Of a DNA stretch of 64,000 nt, positions 26,736 to 34,654 are shown in pieces (position 1 is the first letter of the stretch; every line of letters starts with the position of its first letter). Position numbers and translations under genes: made by a program. The notes below the pieces were generated by a model. That model did no database searches and had not been told where the DNA came from. It worked only from the letters and a program-made list of their open reading frames with translations. Origin of the DNA: Sporocytophaga myxococcoides DSM 11118 (GTDB taxonomy: Bacteria; Bacteroidota; Bacteroidia; Cytophagales; Cytophagaceae); contig NZ_AUFX01000003.1 in NCBI RefSeq assembly GCF_000426725.1, positions 124,001 through 188,000 of the forward strand, written 5' to 3'.

Positions 26736-27641
26736 ATGGCTATTGAGACCAATATCATTACAATTAAAGAGCCTCCTCTATTTAGTTTTGCAGAATGTCT
26801 TTGGTTTCTGAACAGAAATTATGATGACTGTTCTCATACAGTGAAAGAGGATGCTGTATGGAAGGCTTTGCAGCTGGGAGAAGAGAACTATCTTCTTAAG
26901 ATTTATGAAAAGGATAAAACAATAAACATAGAAGTGGTTGTTGGGGCTGCAAGTGTAAAAAGTAAAAAGCTTCTAGAAACTTTTATAATTGATTGGTTTG
27001 ACCTTAATAACATTCTTGAACCATTTTATAAAGTACTTAGAAAAGACAAGCAATTGTCTTATATGTATAAGGACTTTTATGGTCTTCGTCTTATGGGCAT
27101 TCCTGATCTCTTCGAGTCTCTTTGCTGGTGCATCATTGGTCAGCAGATTAATCTTTCTTTCGCATACAAATTGAAACGAAGATTGGTAGAGAGGTATGGT
27201 ACAAAGCTGGAATATGAAGGATCATCATTTTATATATTCCCTGATTTCAAAGTACTTGCACAAGCCGCAGCAGAAGAATTAAAAGCGATGCAGTTCTCTT
27301 CTGCCAAAGCAGCATATCTGATCAACATCGCTCAAGTCTTCTCAGATGGAGTGTTAAGTAAAAGTATTCTTAAAGCATTACCTGATCAAGAAAGCAGATA
27401 TAAGCTACTTACAAGCTTCCATGGAATAGGCACATGGACAGCCAATTATGTACTTATGAAAACAATAAGAGATCCGAACAGCGTTCCACATGGAGATGCG
27501 GGATTGCTTAAAGCTCTTATAAATCATGGTATTATAGATGATAGAAAGGATACTCAAAATATTAAACTCTTTTTTGAAAGATATAAAAACATGGAGAGTT
27601 ATATCGTTATCTATTTATGGAGAAGTCTGGCTATCCGTTAA
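26736..27641 (+). CDS. alkA: DNA-3-methyladenine glycosylase II (AlkA type)
   Basis: 301 aa, the usual AlkA size. The protein excises alkylated bases such as 3-methyladenine in base-excision repair. An N-terminal TBP-like beta domain (about 1-110) precedes the helix-hairpin-helix GPD domain, with LFESLCWCIIGQQINLSFAY (about 125-144), the hairpin FHGIGTWTANYVL (228-240) and the catalytic aspartate D254 in VPHGDAGL. The ATG at 26736 is the only start that keeps the N-terminal domain. There is no Shine-Dalgarno. It is followed after 74 nt by the Ada-like gene in the same direction, forming an alkylation-response pair. Confidence 0.9.
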   Translation: MAIETNIITIKEPPLFSFAECLWFLNRNYDDCSHTVKEDAVWKALQLGEENYLLKIYEKDKTINIEVVVGAASVKSKKLLETFIIDWFDLNNILEPFYKVLRKDKQLSYMYKDFYGLRLMGIPDLFESLCWCIIGQQINLSFAYKLKRRLVERYGTKLEYEGSSFYIFPDFKVLAQAAAEELKAMQFSSAKAAYLINIAQVFSDGVLSKSILKALPDQESRYKLLTSFHGIGTWTANYVLMKTIRDPNSVPHGDAGLLKALINHGIIDDRKDTQNIKLFFERYKNMESYIVIYLWRSLAIR

Positions 27642-27715
27642 ATTCAGCAAGATTCAGATTGAAATATGTCAATTAATATTTCATCTTTGATTATCTTTTA
27701 TATAAATCACGATAT

Positions 27716-28564
27716 ATGGAGTGCAATAAAATTGATTTTGAGAGAATTGCCAAAGCAATTGATTTTATCTCAAAAAATATAAAAGCCCAGCCTTCCCTGG
27801 AAGAGGTTGCGGAAATAGTTCATTTGAGTCCATATCATTTTCAACGATTATTTACAGAATGGGCCGGAGTAAGTCCTAAAAAATTTCTACAGTTTCTTAC
27901 GATTGAGTATGCTAAAAAAGTACTTGAAACTTCAGCTTCAAAATCGCTTGCAGAAACAGCCGAACAGTCGGGTTTGTCAACAACCAGCCGTTTGCATGAT
28001 CTCTTCGTAAACATTGAGGGTATGACTCCAGGAGAATATAAAAACGAAGGTGAAAATCTTACGATCAGGTATAGTTTAAGAAATAGTCAGTTTGGGGATT
28101 ATTTAATTGCTTCAACCGGTAAAGGTATAAGCAATTTATACTTCTTTGACGGTGAAGAAAAAAGTGTGATAGAAGACCTGAAAGCTTCATGGCTCAGGGC
28201 TGACATTATAGAAGGCACCGATGATGATCAGGCAAAAGTAGCACGTTTCTTTGCTAATGATTTTACTGATTCAGAAAAAATAAAACTTCATTTAAAAGGG
28301 ACAGAGTTTCAAATTAAAGTGTGGGAAGCCTTATTAAAAATACCTCAGGGAGTCCTAACTTCTTATGGACAAATTGCAGGAAGCATGAATCAAGCCAATG
28401 CCTCAAGAGCTGTAGGAACAGCTATCGGAAGTAATCCTGTAGGTTTTATAATTCCATGTCACCGTGTAATAAAGAGCGTTGGAGGTATAGGCGAGTTTCG
28501 TTGGGGAAGTCACAGGAAGAAGGCTATGATTGGCTGGGAAGCAAGTCAGCTGAACTCAGATTAA
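27716..28564 (+). CDS. ada: AraC-type regulator fused to O6-methylguanine-DNA methyltransferase (Ada-like)
   Basis: 282 aa. Residues 1-110 form an AraC helix-turn-helix domain (LSPYHFQRLFTEWAGVSP and GMTPGEYK). Residues about 195-280 form the methyltransferase domain with FQIKVWEALLKIPQG, TSYGQIA, the acceptor Cys248 in IPCHRV, and GGIGEFRWG. It transfers methyl groups from O6-methylguanine to itself. The N-terminal zinc/phosphotriester domain of E. coli Ada, with its methyl-sensing Cys, is absent, so how it senses damage is unclear. Being next to alkA, it probably controls the pair. Confidence 0.9.
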   Translation: MECNKIDFERIAKAIDFISKNIKAQPSLEEVAEIVHLSPYHFQRLFTEWAGVSPKKFLQFLTIEYAKKVLETSASKSLAETAEQSGLSTTSRLHDLFVNIEGMTPGEYKNEGENLTIRYSLRNSQFGDYLIASTGKGISNLYFFDGEEKSVIEDLKASWLRADIIEGTDDDQAKVARFFANDFTDSEKIKLHLKGTEFQIKVWEALLKIPQGVLTSYGQIAGSMNQANASRAVGTAIGSNPVGFIIPCHRVIKSVGGIGEFRWGSHRKKAMIGWEASQLNSD

Positions 28565-28857
28565 AGATTATGAACTTTCTATTGCTTTCTCAAAGAAATT
28601 TTCGTCCATAGGAAAAATCAAACTGAAAAATTAGTTAAGATTGAAAGTATATACACATTCTCCGTTCCTCTCTGCATAACTTAGTTTAATTTTTTTCAGA
28701 ATTACTCATTTCCGTTTTTATTAGATTGTCAGGAAAGTCATTCATCCAAATAATCGCTATTTGGTATATAAAAATTTCCTTTTTGTCTATTCTTGCCAAC
28801 CTCCTCACGTGATTGAAGTAATTTAGCCTTAGAAACTCAATCTAACTACTGTAAACA
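28565..28857. other. Intergenic region, 293 bp
   Basis: No gene or clear terminator was seen after the Ada-like gene. A near-consensus -7 box TATTCTTG (28788-28795) lies about 60 nt before the Spy-like gene with TTTG at 28760-28763. The spacing (24 nt) is slightly long. Confidence 0.4.
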
Positions 28858-29286
28858 ATGAAAAAGATATTATCCACGGTTATATTTTCTGCATTTATAG
28901 CTTTTACTTCTTTCGCTCAGAATCAGGGACAACATCAGGGACATCAACATGCTGAAGGTGGTCATGAGCAAAAGACTCCTGAACAAAGAGCAGAAAATCA
29001 ATCTCAAAGACTAACTAAAGAATTGTCATTAACAGCGGATCAGACAAGCCAGATTAAAACAATTATTCTAACTCAGGAGCAAAAGGTTGAGGAGATAAGA
29101 ACAAAGTACAAAAGTGCGACAGATAAAAAAGCTGAACGTCAGGAAATTCAGGATCTAAGAACCAGTAGTGAAGATGAAATTGAGAAGGTATTAACAGCTG
29201 ATCAGTCAACTAAATATAAGGAACTGAAAAACAAAAAGCAGAATCATGATTCCCCAAATAATGGAAAAGGCCAAAAGCATAACTGA
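28858..29286 (+). CDS. Spy/CpxP-like periplasmic protein (DUF4890-type)
   Basis: 142 aa with a signal peptide (MKKILSTVIFSAFIAFTSFAQ). The mature part opens with a His/Gln/Gly-rich segment (QGQHQGHQHAEGGHEQ). It then shows two LTADQ motifs (LSLTADQTSQI and VLTADQSTKY) flanking charged helices, as in Spy/CpxP LTxxQ proteins that act as periplasmic chaperones or stress sensors. The His-rich stretch could bind metal. It is a single-gene unit closed by the terminator at 29315. Confidence 0.78.
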   Translation: MKKILSTVIFSAFIAFTSFAQNQGQHQGHQHAEGGHEQKTPEQRAENQSQRLTKELSLTADQTSQIKTIILTQEQKVEEIRTKYKSATDKKAERQEIQDLRTSSEDEIEKVLTADQSTKYKELKNKKQNHDSPNNGKGQKHN

Positions 29287-29314
29287 GTAAGTTTTTAATT
29301 TGTCCTGTTTTCAG

Positions 29315-29349
29315 CAAGCCATCTCGTCCCGGTGATGGCTTGTTTTTTT
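29315..29349 (+). terminator. Rho-independent terminator of the Spy-like gene
   Basis: A 9-bp perfect stem (CAAGCCATC 29315-29323 with GATGGCTTG 29334-29342) and a 10-nt loop are followed by seven T (29343-29349). Confidence 0.9.
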
Positions 29350-29478
29350 ATATATCATCCACATGTTATTGTTACCTTAATCTTAATCTTTTCAATTCTA
29401 AGACCTAATCTAAATAGCTGATTAGTGTTTTTTGATAAAGCAATTTTATAGAAAAGAATAGATTGATTATAGCCTCCT

Positions 29479-30408
29479 TTAGAATCCGTCTGTATCGGCC
29501 TTTACTATATTTCTTAATCCTATTTCCGGGGTTGTTGGTTTAAAACTAAAATACTTTTCAAATTTGCTACTGTTAAAAAAGTAGTCTCTTTCATTCTGGT
29601 AATTCATCTCTTTTAATTCTTTCATTATAGGAATAAATAAGCCCAGTATTCCTATCAACCATGATGGTAACACCATATATCTAGGAGTAATTCTCATTTC
29701 TTTAGCGAAAAGTTCTATCCATTGTTTGCCGGTTATTTTTGTTGCATCAGTTGGTAAGTGCCAGACTTGATTATAACAATCAGGTGTATTGCCTAATAAT
29801 GCCGTGGCCTTTGCAGCATCCGGGGTATAAGTGAAATTATGAATTTTATTTACACTTGCCATCCAATTTGCGGCCTTACCCTTTCTTAAATTTTTATATA
29901 CAAGCTCATTCATAACACTATTCTTTATGGAAGGACCATAAAAGTCTGCTGATCTTGCTATGAGTGCTGTTAGTCCGTTTTTAGTCTCTTTCATAATCTT
30001 GTCTGCAATTGCAGCACGAATCTTTCCCTTCTGACTTGATGGCTTTACAGGTGTTTCTTCTGTCATGTTTCCTATATAATCCGGATCATACATGTATACA
30101 TTATCAAAGAAAACCAATTTTGCATTATATCTTTTGCAGGAATCAATTACTTGATTGATCAACGGAGGCCACTTTTGTTTCCATACGCTAAGCTTATATT
30201 CGAATCCGATGGTTAAATAAACAATATCTGATCCCTGTATTGCTTTGTCTACATATGAGGGATCTGATAAGTCAGCAGGAAATAGTAGATCATTCGGATT
30301 TACTTTCTTAGGATTGCGACTTACAAGTCTGATGTCTTTTGTGTATGCCAAAAGTTCTTTGGCAAGATCTACTCCAATTGCACCGCCAGACCCTAATATA
30401 GTTTGCAT
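29479..30408 (-). CDS. NAD(P)-dependent epimerase/dehydratase-like (atypical SDR)
   Basis: 309 aa. A glycine-rich nucleotide motif sits at the extreme N-terminus (GSGGAIGVDLAKELL). It is followed by RLVSRNPKKV, where the NADP-type Arg is found, by DLSDPSYVDKAIQGSDIVYL, and by FDNVYMYDPD in the place of the usual YxxxK region. This matches NmrA/atypical SDR proteins annotated as NAD-dependent epimerases. The substrate is unknown. It lies downstream of the quinone-oxidoreductase-like gene on the same strand, separated by a hairpin at 30515. Confidence 0.8.
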   Translation of the reverse strand: MQTILGSGGAIGVDLAKELLAYTKDIRLVSRNPKKVNPNDLLFPADLSDPSYVDKAIQGSDIVYLTIGFEYKLSVWKQKWPPLINQVIDSCKRYNAKLVFFDNVYMYDPDYIGNMTEETPVKPSSQKGKIRAAIADKIMKETKNGLTALIARSADFYGPSIKNSVMNELVYKNLRKGKAANWMASVNKIHNFTYTPDAAKATALLGNTPDCYNQVWHLPTDATKITGKQWIELFAKEMRITPRYMVLPSWLIGILGLFIPIMKELKEMNYQNERDYFFNSSKFEKYFSFKPTTPEIGLRNIVKADTDGF

Positions 30409-30514
30409 GTATTTTAAGTTTAATTTATGTTCTGAAAGATCAGAAAAATTTACGTCTAATGTCGGATTTAATTTATCCTTTTCAATTATTAATTTTTAAT
30501 ATGTATAAAGTCAA

Positions 30515-30547
30515 ATAGCTTTTAAGATATTAAATCTTAAAAGCTAT
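30515..30547 (-). terminator. Hairpin after the quinone-oxidoreductase-like gene
   Basis: Arms 30515-30528 and 30534-30547 form a 14-bp perfect stem with a 5-nt loop. It lies 24 nt beyond the stop of the minus-strand gene ending at 30571. The T-run after it is poor (TTTGACTTT), so it may be a weak terminator or a processing stop. Confidence 0.6.
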
Positions 30548-30570
30548 AATGAATGATAAGTTAAGATTAA

Positions 30571-31512
30571 TTACAGTGTTACCACTACCTTTCCTCTTGT
30601 TTTGCCGGTCTCTATTTGTTTGTGAGCTGATTGAATGTCATCAAATGAAAACGTTTTCGAGATATGAGATTTTATAATTCCCTTTTCAAGAAGTCTTGCA
30701 AGTTCTTCCATATCTTTTCCATTGGAAGTTACAAGAAAATTATAAGCGATTACTCCTAACTCTTCTGCTTTCTCCTTCAAACCTTCCTGTAAACCCGAAG
30801 GTATACTTATAACAGTCCCTCCTTTTTTAGTTGATAATAATGATCTCGAAGCATTATCACCTCCCATAGTATCCAATACAAAGTCAGCATCTTTCACAAT
30901 TTCCTCAAATCGCTGTGACTTGTAATCTATGTGCTCATCAGCGCCCAGACCGAGTACAAAATCCTTGTTTTCTATGGAAGATGTCCCTATAACATATGCT
31001 CCCAGATATTTAGCAATCTGAATAGCATAATGCCCTACACCACCAGCTGCAGAGTGTATAAGCACCTTTTGTCCTGATTTTACTTTAGCATTATCCACCA
31101 AAGCTTGCCATGCCGTTAATAAAGCAAGTGTAGCACCAGCAGCTTCCTCATGGGTAATATTGGAAGGTTTTTTAGCTATATGATTTGCAGGGGATACTAC
31201 ATATTGAGCATAGGCAGATGCCAGTCCAGGGAAATTTACCATCCCAAATACAGCATCACCTTTCGCAAAACCTGTTACCTCTTCTCCAACTTCTCTTACT
31301 ATACCTGATATATCCCATCCAAGCACCAGTGGTAAATTATCCTTGAATCTTCCTGCAAGTCCCTTGCCGGATCGGGTTTTTACATCAACCGGATTTATGC
31401 TAAAGGCTTTAACCTCGATTAATACATCATTTTTCCCTGCCAATGGTACATTAATATTAGTAGGAATAAGTTTTTCCGGGCCACCGAATTCGTTAATTAT
31501 AAATGCTTTCAT
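30571..31512 (-). CDS. Zinc-independent NADP-dependent alcohol dehydrogenase/quinone oxidoreductase (MDR family)
   Basis: 313 aa, the usual size for this family. The N-terminal GroES-like domain has GWDISGIVREVGEEVTGF and GDAVFGMVNFPG. The Rossmann motif is HSAAGGVGHYAIQIAKYLGA. Zinc-binding cysteines are missing, as in QOR-type enzymes that reduce quinones or enones with NADPH. The gene is divergent from the AraC regulator at 31608 with 95 bp between, so that regulator may control it. Confidence 0.88.
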   Translation of the reverse strand: MKAFIINEFGGPEKLIPTNINVPLAGKNDVLIEVKAFSINPVDVKTRSGKGLAGRFKDNLPLVLGWDISGIVREVGEEVTGFAKGDAVFGMVNFPGLASAYAQYVVSPANHIAKKPSNITHEEAAGATLALLTAWQALVDNAKVKSGQKVLIHSAAGGVGHYAIQIAKYLGAYVIGTSSIENKDFVLGLGADEHIDYKSQRFEEIVKDADFVLDTMGGDNASRSLLSTKKGGTVISIPSGLQEGLKEKAEELGVIAYNFLVTSNGKDMEELARLLEKGIIKSHISKTFSFDDIQSAHKQIETGKTRGKVVVTL

Positions 31513-31607
31513 ATATTTTTGTTGTTAAATTTATATCACAAATGAACAAGGAATTTATATACCTCATCTTGTACTATCTCAGGTTTATCCTGTATATTTA
31601 AAGGCAT

Positions 31608-32471
31608 ATGGTTAAGGAAAATATTTATCAACCTTTTGAGATTTTTTTTCAGGAACTGGAGGAAGCACCTATTTCCGGACATTCTCATAACTTTTTTGAA
31701 CTTGTCTATATAATTGATGGTACTGGTAAGCAATGCATTAATAAAAACAAGTTTGACTACTCAAAGGGCCACTTTTTTTTATTGACTCCCAAAGACCATC
31801 ATTCCTTTGAAATTGAAAAGACAACTAAATTTTTCTATTTAAGATTTGGAGATATTTATTTAAAATCAAAAGAACAAAAAGACCCTTCATATTTTGAAGC
31901 CTGGACGTCAAGATTGGAGTTTATTTTTCAGAATGCGAGTAATCTTCCCGGTTGTATTTTAAAAAATATTGAAGACCGGATACTTGTAAAGAACATTGTA
32001 GATAGCCTTATTAAGGAATATATTAATAGAGATGTTTACCACCAGGAAGTAATCAATCAGCTTGTTAATACCGTAATTGTACTAGTTGCAAGAAGCATTT
32101 CAAGGTCTTTCCCTTTGAAGCTCCAAGAGAAAGGATCTTCTGAAGCTATGCTGTCTATAGTAAGATATGTTCAAAGTAATATTTATAAACCCGAAATGCT
32201 GAAATCTGAACAGATCGCCATGCATTTTAATCTATCGCAATCTTATGTGGGTGAATATTTCAAAAAACATACAGGAGAAAATCTTCAGCAATATATTACC
32301 AATTATAAACTACAGCTAGTAGAAACCAGGCTCCGATACAGTGATCTTAGGATAAATGAAATTGCATTTGAATTAGGATTCACGGATGAAAGTCACCTGA
32401 ACAGAATTTTTAAAAAATACAAAGGTACTACTCCATCAGACTTCAGAAAAAAAACACTTAACCCTTTATAA
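31608..32471 (+). CDS. AraC-family transcriptional regulator with cupin domain
   Basis: 287 aa. The N-terminal cupin sensor has HSHNFFELVYIIDGTGKQCI and GHFFLLTPKDHHSF. The C-terminal double HTH has QIAMHFNLSQSYVGEYFKKH and INEIAFELGFTDESHLNRIFKK with the ending GTTPSDFRK. These proteins bind a small ligand and activate nearby genes. It faces away from the oxidoreductase at 30571, its likely target. The ligand is unknown. Confidence 0.88.
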   Translation: MVKENIYQPFEIFFQELEEAPISGHSHNFFELVYIIDGTGKQCINKNKFDYSKGHFFLLTPKDHHSFEIEKTTKFFYLRFGDIYLKSKEQKDPSYFEAWTSRLEFIFQNASNLPGCILKNIEDRILVKNIVDSLIKEYINRDVYHQEVINQLVNTVIVLVARSISRSFPLKLQEKGSSEAMLSIVRYVQSNIYKPEMLKSEQIAMHFNLSQSYVGEYFKKHTGENLQQYITNYKLQLVETRLRYSDLRINEIAFELGFTDESHLNRIFKKYKGTTPSDFRKKTLNPL

Positions 32472-32546
32472 TACCCTGATTACATAAGGTCCTAACCTCC
32501 TCTGAAAACCTTTGAACATTTTCAAAAGTTAATTACAAAAGAGGTT

Positions 32547-33491
32547 ATGAAAAATTTTCTATATAAAAGTTCTAATAATATTCTGATATCAGAAAGGGAA
32601 AATCCATGGCCAGCTCTGGTTTTGGATGACTGGATCAAAACCTATAAAACTCTCCATCTTTGGATGCAGGTTATAGGTAAAATAAAACTTAGCTTCTCTC
32701 CTAAGCTTAATCACTGGTGGCATATAACTTTTACTCCAACAGCTGAAGGCCTTACAACAGGACTTATCCCTTATCACAATTCATACTTTCAAATAGACTT
32801 TGATTTTATAGATCATAAACTGTATATCAAAACCAATGAAGGTAAGTTTGACAGCCTGGATCTATATTCCAGATCTGTTGCTGATTTTTATATTGAAACA
32901 AAAGAGAAACTGAGACATCTTGGTATTGATATTAACATCTGGACCACTCCTGTTGAAATGGAAGAAAGAATTCCCTTTGAAAGAGATTTTACACACAAGA
33001 CATATGATAAAAAGTATGTCGAAACCTTTCATAAAATTCTATTGTGCGTAGATCATGTCATGAGGGTTTTCAGATCCGAATTTACCGGGAAGAGCAGCCC
33101 TGTTCATTTCTTCTGGGGAGCAATGGATATTGCAGTGACCTTCTTTTCCGGTAAACATGCTCCTACACATCCTGGAGTGCCTAATGTGAGTAAAGAGGTA
33201 ATGGTAGAGGCTTATTCAAAAGAGTTAAGCAGTTATGGTTTCTGGCCTGGTCTTGGGCTTGGTGAACCTGCTTTTTATGCTTATGCGTATCCTCAACCGG
33301 ACAAATTCAATACAGCAAAAATGCCTGAGGGAGCCTATTACAATGAGACCTTAGGGGAGTTTATATTGCCTTATGAGAAGGTAAGAGAATCAGAATCGCC
33401 TAAAGAAATGATATTATCATTCTTTAAAGCTGTATTTATAGCATCTGCAAAGCTAAACAACTGGGATGAAGGTCTAATCTGTTACAAATAA
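32547..33491 (+). CDS. DUF5996 family protein
   Basis: 314 aa. It matches the DUF5996 pattern: NPWPALVLDDWIKTYKTLH, WMQVIGKIKLSFSPKLNHWW, TAEGLTTGLIPY, then SPVHFFWGAMDIAVTFFSG and EAYSKELSSYGFWPG. Several invariant His and Trp residues suggest a metal site, but no activity is known for the family. It is a single gene 75 nt after the AraC regulator and could be part of its transcript. Confidence 0.82.
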   Translation: MKNFLYKSSNNILISERENPWPALVLDDWIKTYKTLHLWMQVIGKIKLSFSPKLNHWWHITFTPTAEGLTTGLIPYHNSYFQIDFDFIDHKLYIKTNEGKFDSLDLYSRSVADFYIETKEKLRHLGIDINIWTTPVEMEERIPFERDFTHKTYDKKYVETFHKILLCVDHVMRVFRSEFTGKSSPVHFFWGAMDIAVTFFSGKHAPTHPGVPNVSKEVMVEAYSKELSSYGFWPGLGLGEPAFYAYAYPQPDKFNTAKMPEGAYYNETLGEFILPYEKVRESESPKEMILSFFKAVFIASAKLNNWDEGLICYK

Positions 33492-33532
33492 ATGAGGCAT
33501 TAAAACAAAGACCTTCCTTTTGTTTATGATAA

Positions 33533-34150
33533 CTATTTTTTGAGGTCTTTAATGAACATACAGATCACTTTGTCATTGTTTTCCTTAAGGTAGGCTACAT
33601 CTGCAGAATCAAATTCTGCCATAGCTTTATACTTAATTCTAATGAGTCTTAATCCCTGCAATATATTCATCAGCAATAGTGCATATTCCTCTTTATTCAC
33701 CTCACGAAACTCTTGCTTATCTATACCAGTCTGAATAATGTTGCCGACCAGCTCAATTTCAAGTTTGTAAAAGTCTTCTACGACTTTACCAAATATTGGC
33801 TTTGAATTAAAAAATGACTCTGTTTTAAGTTTGGAAAGGTTGAGGAGGTTTTGAAAATAGTCAAGACGGTATTTCACATAGTGTTTTAGCTGAGAAGCAG
33901 CGTCCGTTTCGGCATTCATATGTTTATTCATTTCAGCCAGAAACTCCTCCTGTTCTTTTTTGATTACAGCCTGAAAAACAGCTTCTTTGTCGGGGAAATA
34001 ATAGTAAAGTGAAGCTTTACCCATTCCCACATCTGCAGCTATTTCATTCATGGTTGTTTTACATAAACCATAGTGCCCGAATCTTTTCTGGGCAGCATTC
34101 AGAATGATATCAAGCTTTGAAGAGTCTTCCGATTTTGTTTTTTCTGTCAT
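33533..34150 (-). CDS. TetR-family regulator, probably of the RND efflux operon
   Basis: 205 aa. The N-terminal TetR HTH covers about residues 12-60 (ILNAAQKRFGHYGLCKTTMN, IAADVGMGKASLYYYFPDKE). The C-terminal ligand domain is helical and not further assignable. It lies on the same strand downstream of the tolC-like, membrane-fusion and pump genes, with a small gene in between. That layout fits a repressor of the operon. An imperfect inverted repeat near the operon promoter (40471-40496) is a candidate binding site. Confidence 0.85.
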   Translation of the reverse strand: MTEKTKSEDSSKLDIILNAAQKRFGHYGLCKTTMNEIAADVGMGKASLYYYFPDKEAVFQAVIKKEQEEFLAEMNKHMNAETDAASQLKHYVKYRLDYFQNLLNLSKLKTESFFNSKPIFGKVVEDFYKLEIELVGNIIQTGIDKQEFREVNKEEYALLLMNILQGLRLIRIKYKAMAEFDSADVAYLKENNDKVICMFIKDLKK

Positions 34151-34214
34151 TCAAAAATATTTTCAAACTCTAAATTTATCATTTTTTTTGATCTTTTTAC
34201 AAAAAAAGCTTACA

Positions 34215-34538
34215 CTACCAGTTGGCAGGAAATTCAGAATGCTGTGACCATTTTTCTGCGGCTTGCATATTAGTCTGTGAATCGTTTTCCAGTTGTTCCT
34301 GAATGTATTTTAACGGAAGCCTTATATCATAAAGTTCCAAAAGGATTTTAAAGCTTTTTGCAAAATCTTCTTTAGCTTCTTTCTTGTTATTTCCCCATGA
34401 CAGGGCTCCTATTTTTGTATTCAGAAATACAGTATAATCATCAATGGGATTAGTATTAAAATAAGAATATTGAGAAGCCCCGAAAAACATACGAGACAAC
34501 CATGCTGATTTTACCTGAAATGTGATTTCTCTTTTCAT
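34215..34538 (-). CDS. Small conserved-looking protein of unknown function
   Basis: The frame can be extended to a GTG at 34607, but that would translate through the hairpin at 34567-34594. The ATG at 34538 begins just after it and gives 107 aa (MKREITFQVKSAWLSRMFFG). The product has no signal peptide, is rich in aromatic residues and is predicted mixed alpha/beta. I do not recognise the family. It lies between the RND pump and its presumed TetR regulator, so a link to efflux is possible but unproven. Confidence 0.6.
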   Translation of the reverse strand: MKREITFQVKSAWLSRMFFGASQYSYFNTNPIDDYTVFLNTKIGALSWGNNKKEAKEDFAKSFKILLELYDIRLPLKYIQEQLENDSQTNMQAAEKWSQHSEFPANW

Positions 34539-34566
34539 AACCGGACTATTTTTGTTGGAAGAAAAT

Positions 34567-34594
34567 ATTTCCCTCTGCCTAAGCAGAGGGAAAT
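34567..34594 (-). terminator. Perfect 12-bp hairpin after the RND pump gene
   Basis: ATTTCCCTCTGC (34567-34578) pairs with GCAGAGGGAAAT (34583-34594) across a 4-nt loop. It lies 60 nt past the pump stop codon. Read on the minus strand it is followed by TATTTTCTT, an imperfect T-run, so termination may be partial and allow some read-through to the small gene and tetR. Confidence 0.75.
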
Positions 34595-34654
34595 TACAAA
34601 TAAACACAAATTAACCAGGTACAATCTTCTGAAAACAAAAGACCGTATCGGGCT

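Noticed and set aside
33507-33550. Possible terminator between the DUF5996 and tetR genes (AAAGACCT ... AGGTCTTT)
   Set aside because: The loop would be 28 nt, one arm lies inside the tetR coding end, and there is no T-run.
34539-34607. N-terminal extension of the small gene after the RND pump (GTG start)
   Set aside because: It would translate the hairpin at 34567-34594, and a good ATG exists just downstream.
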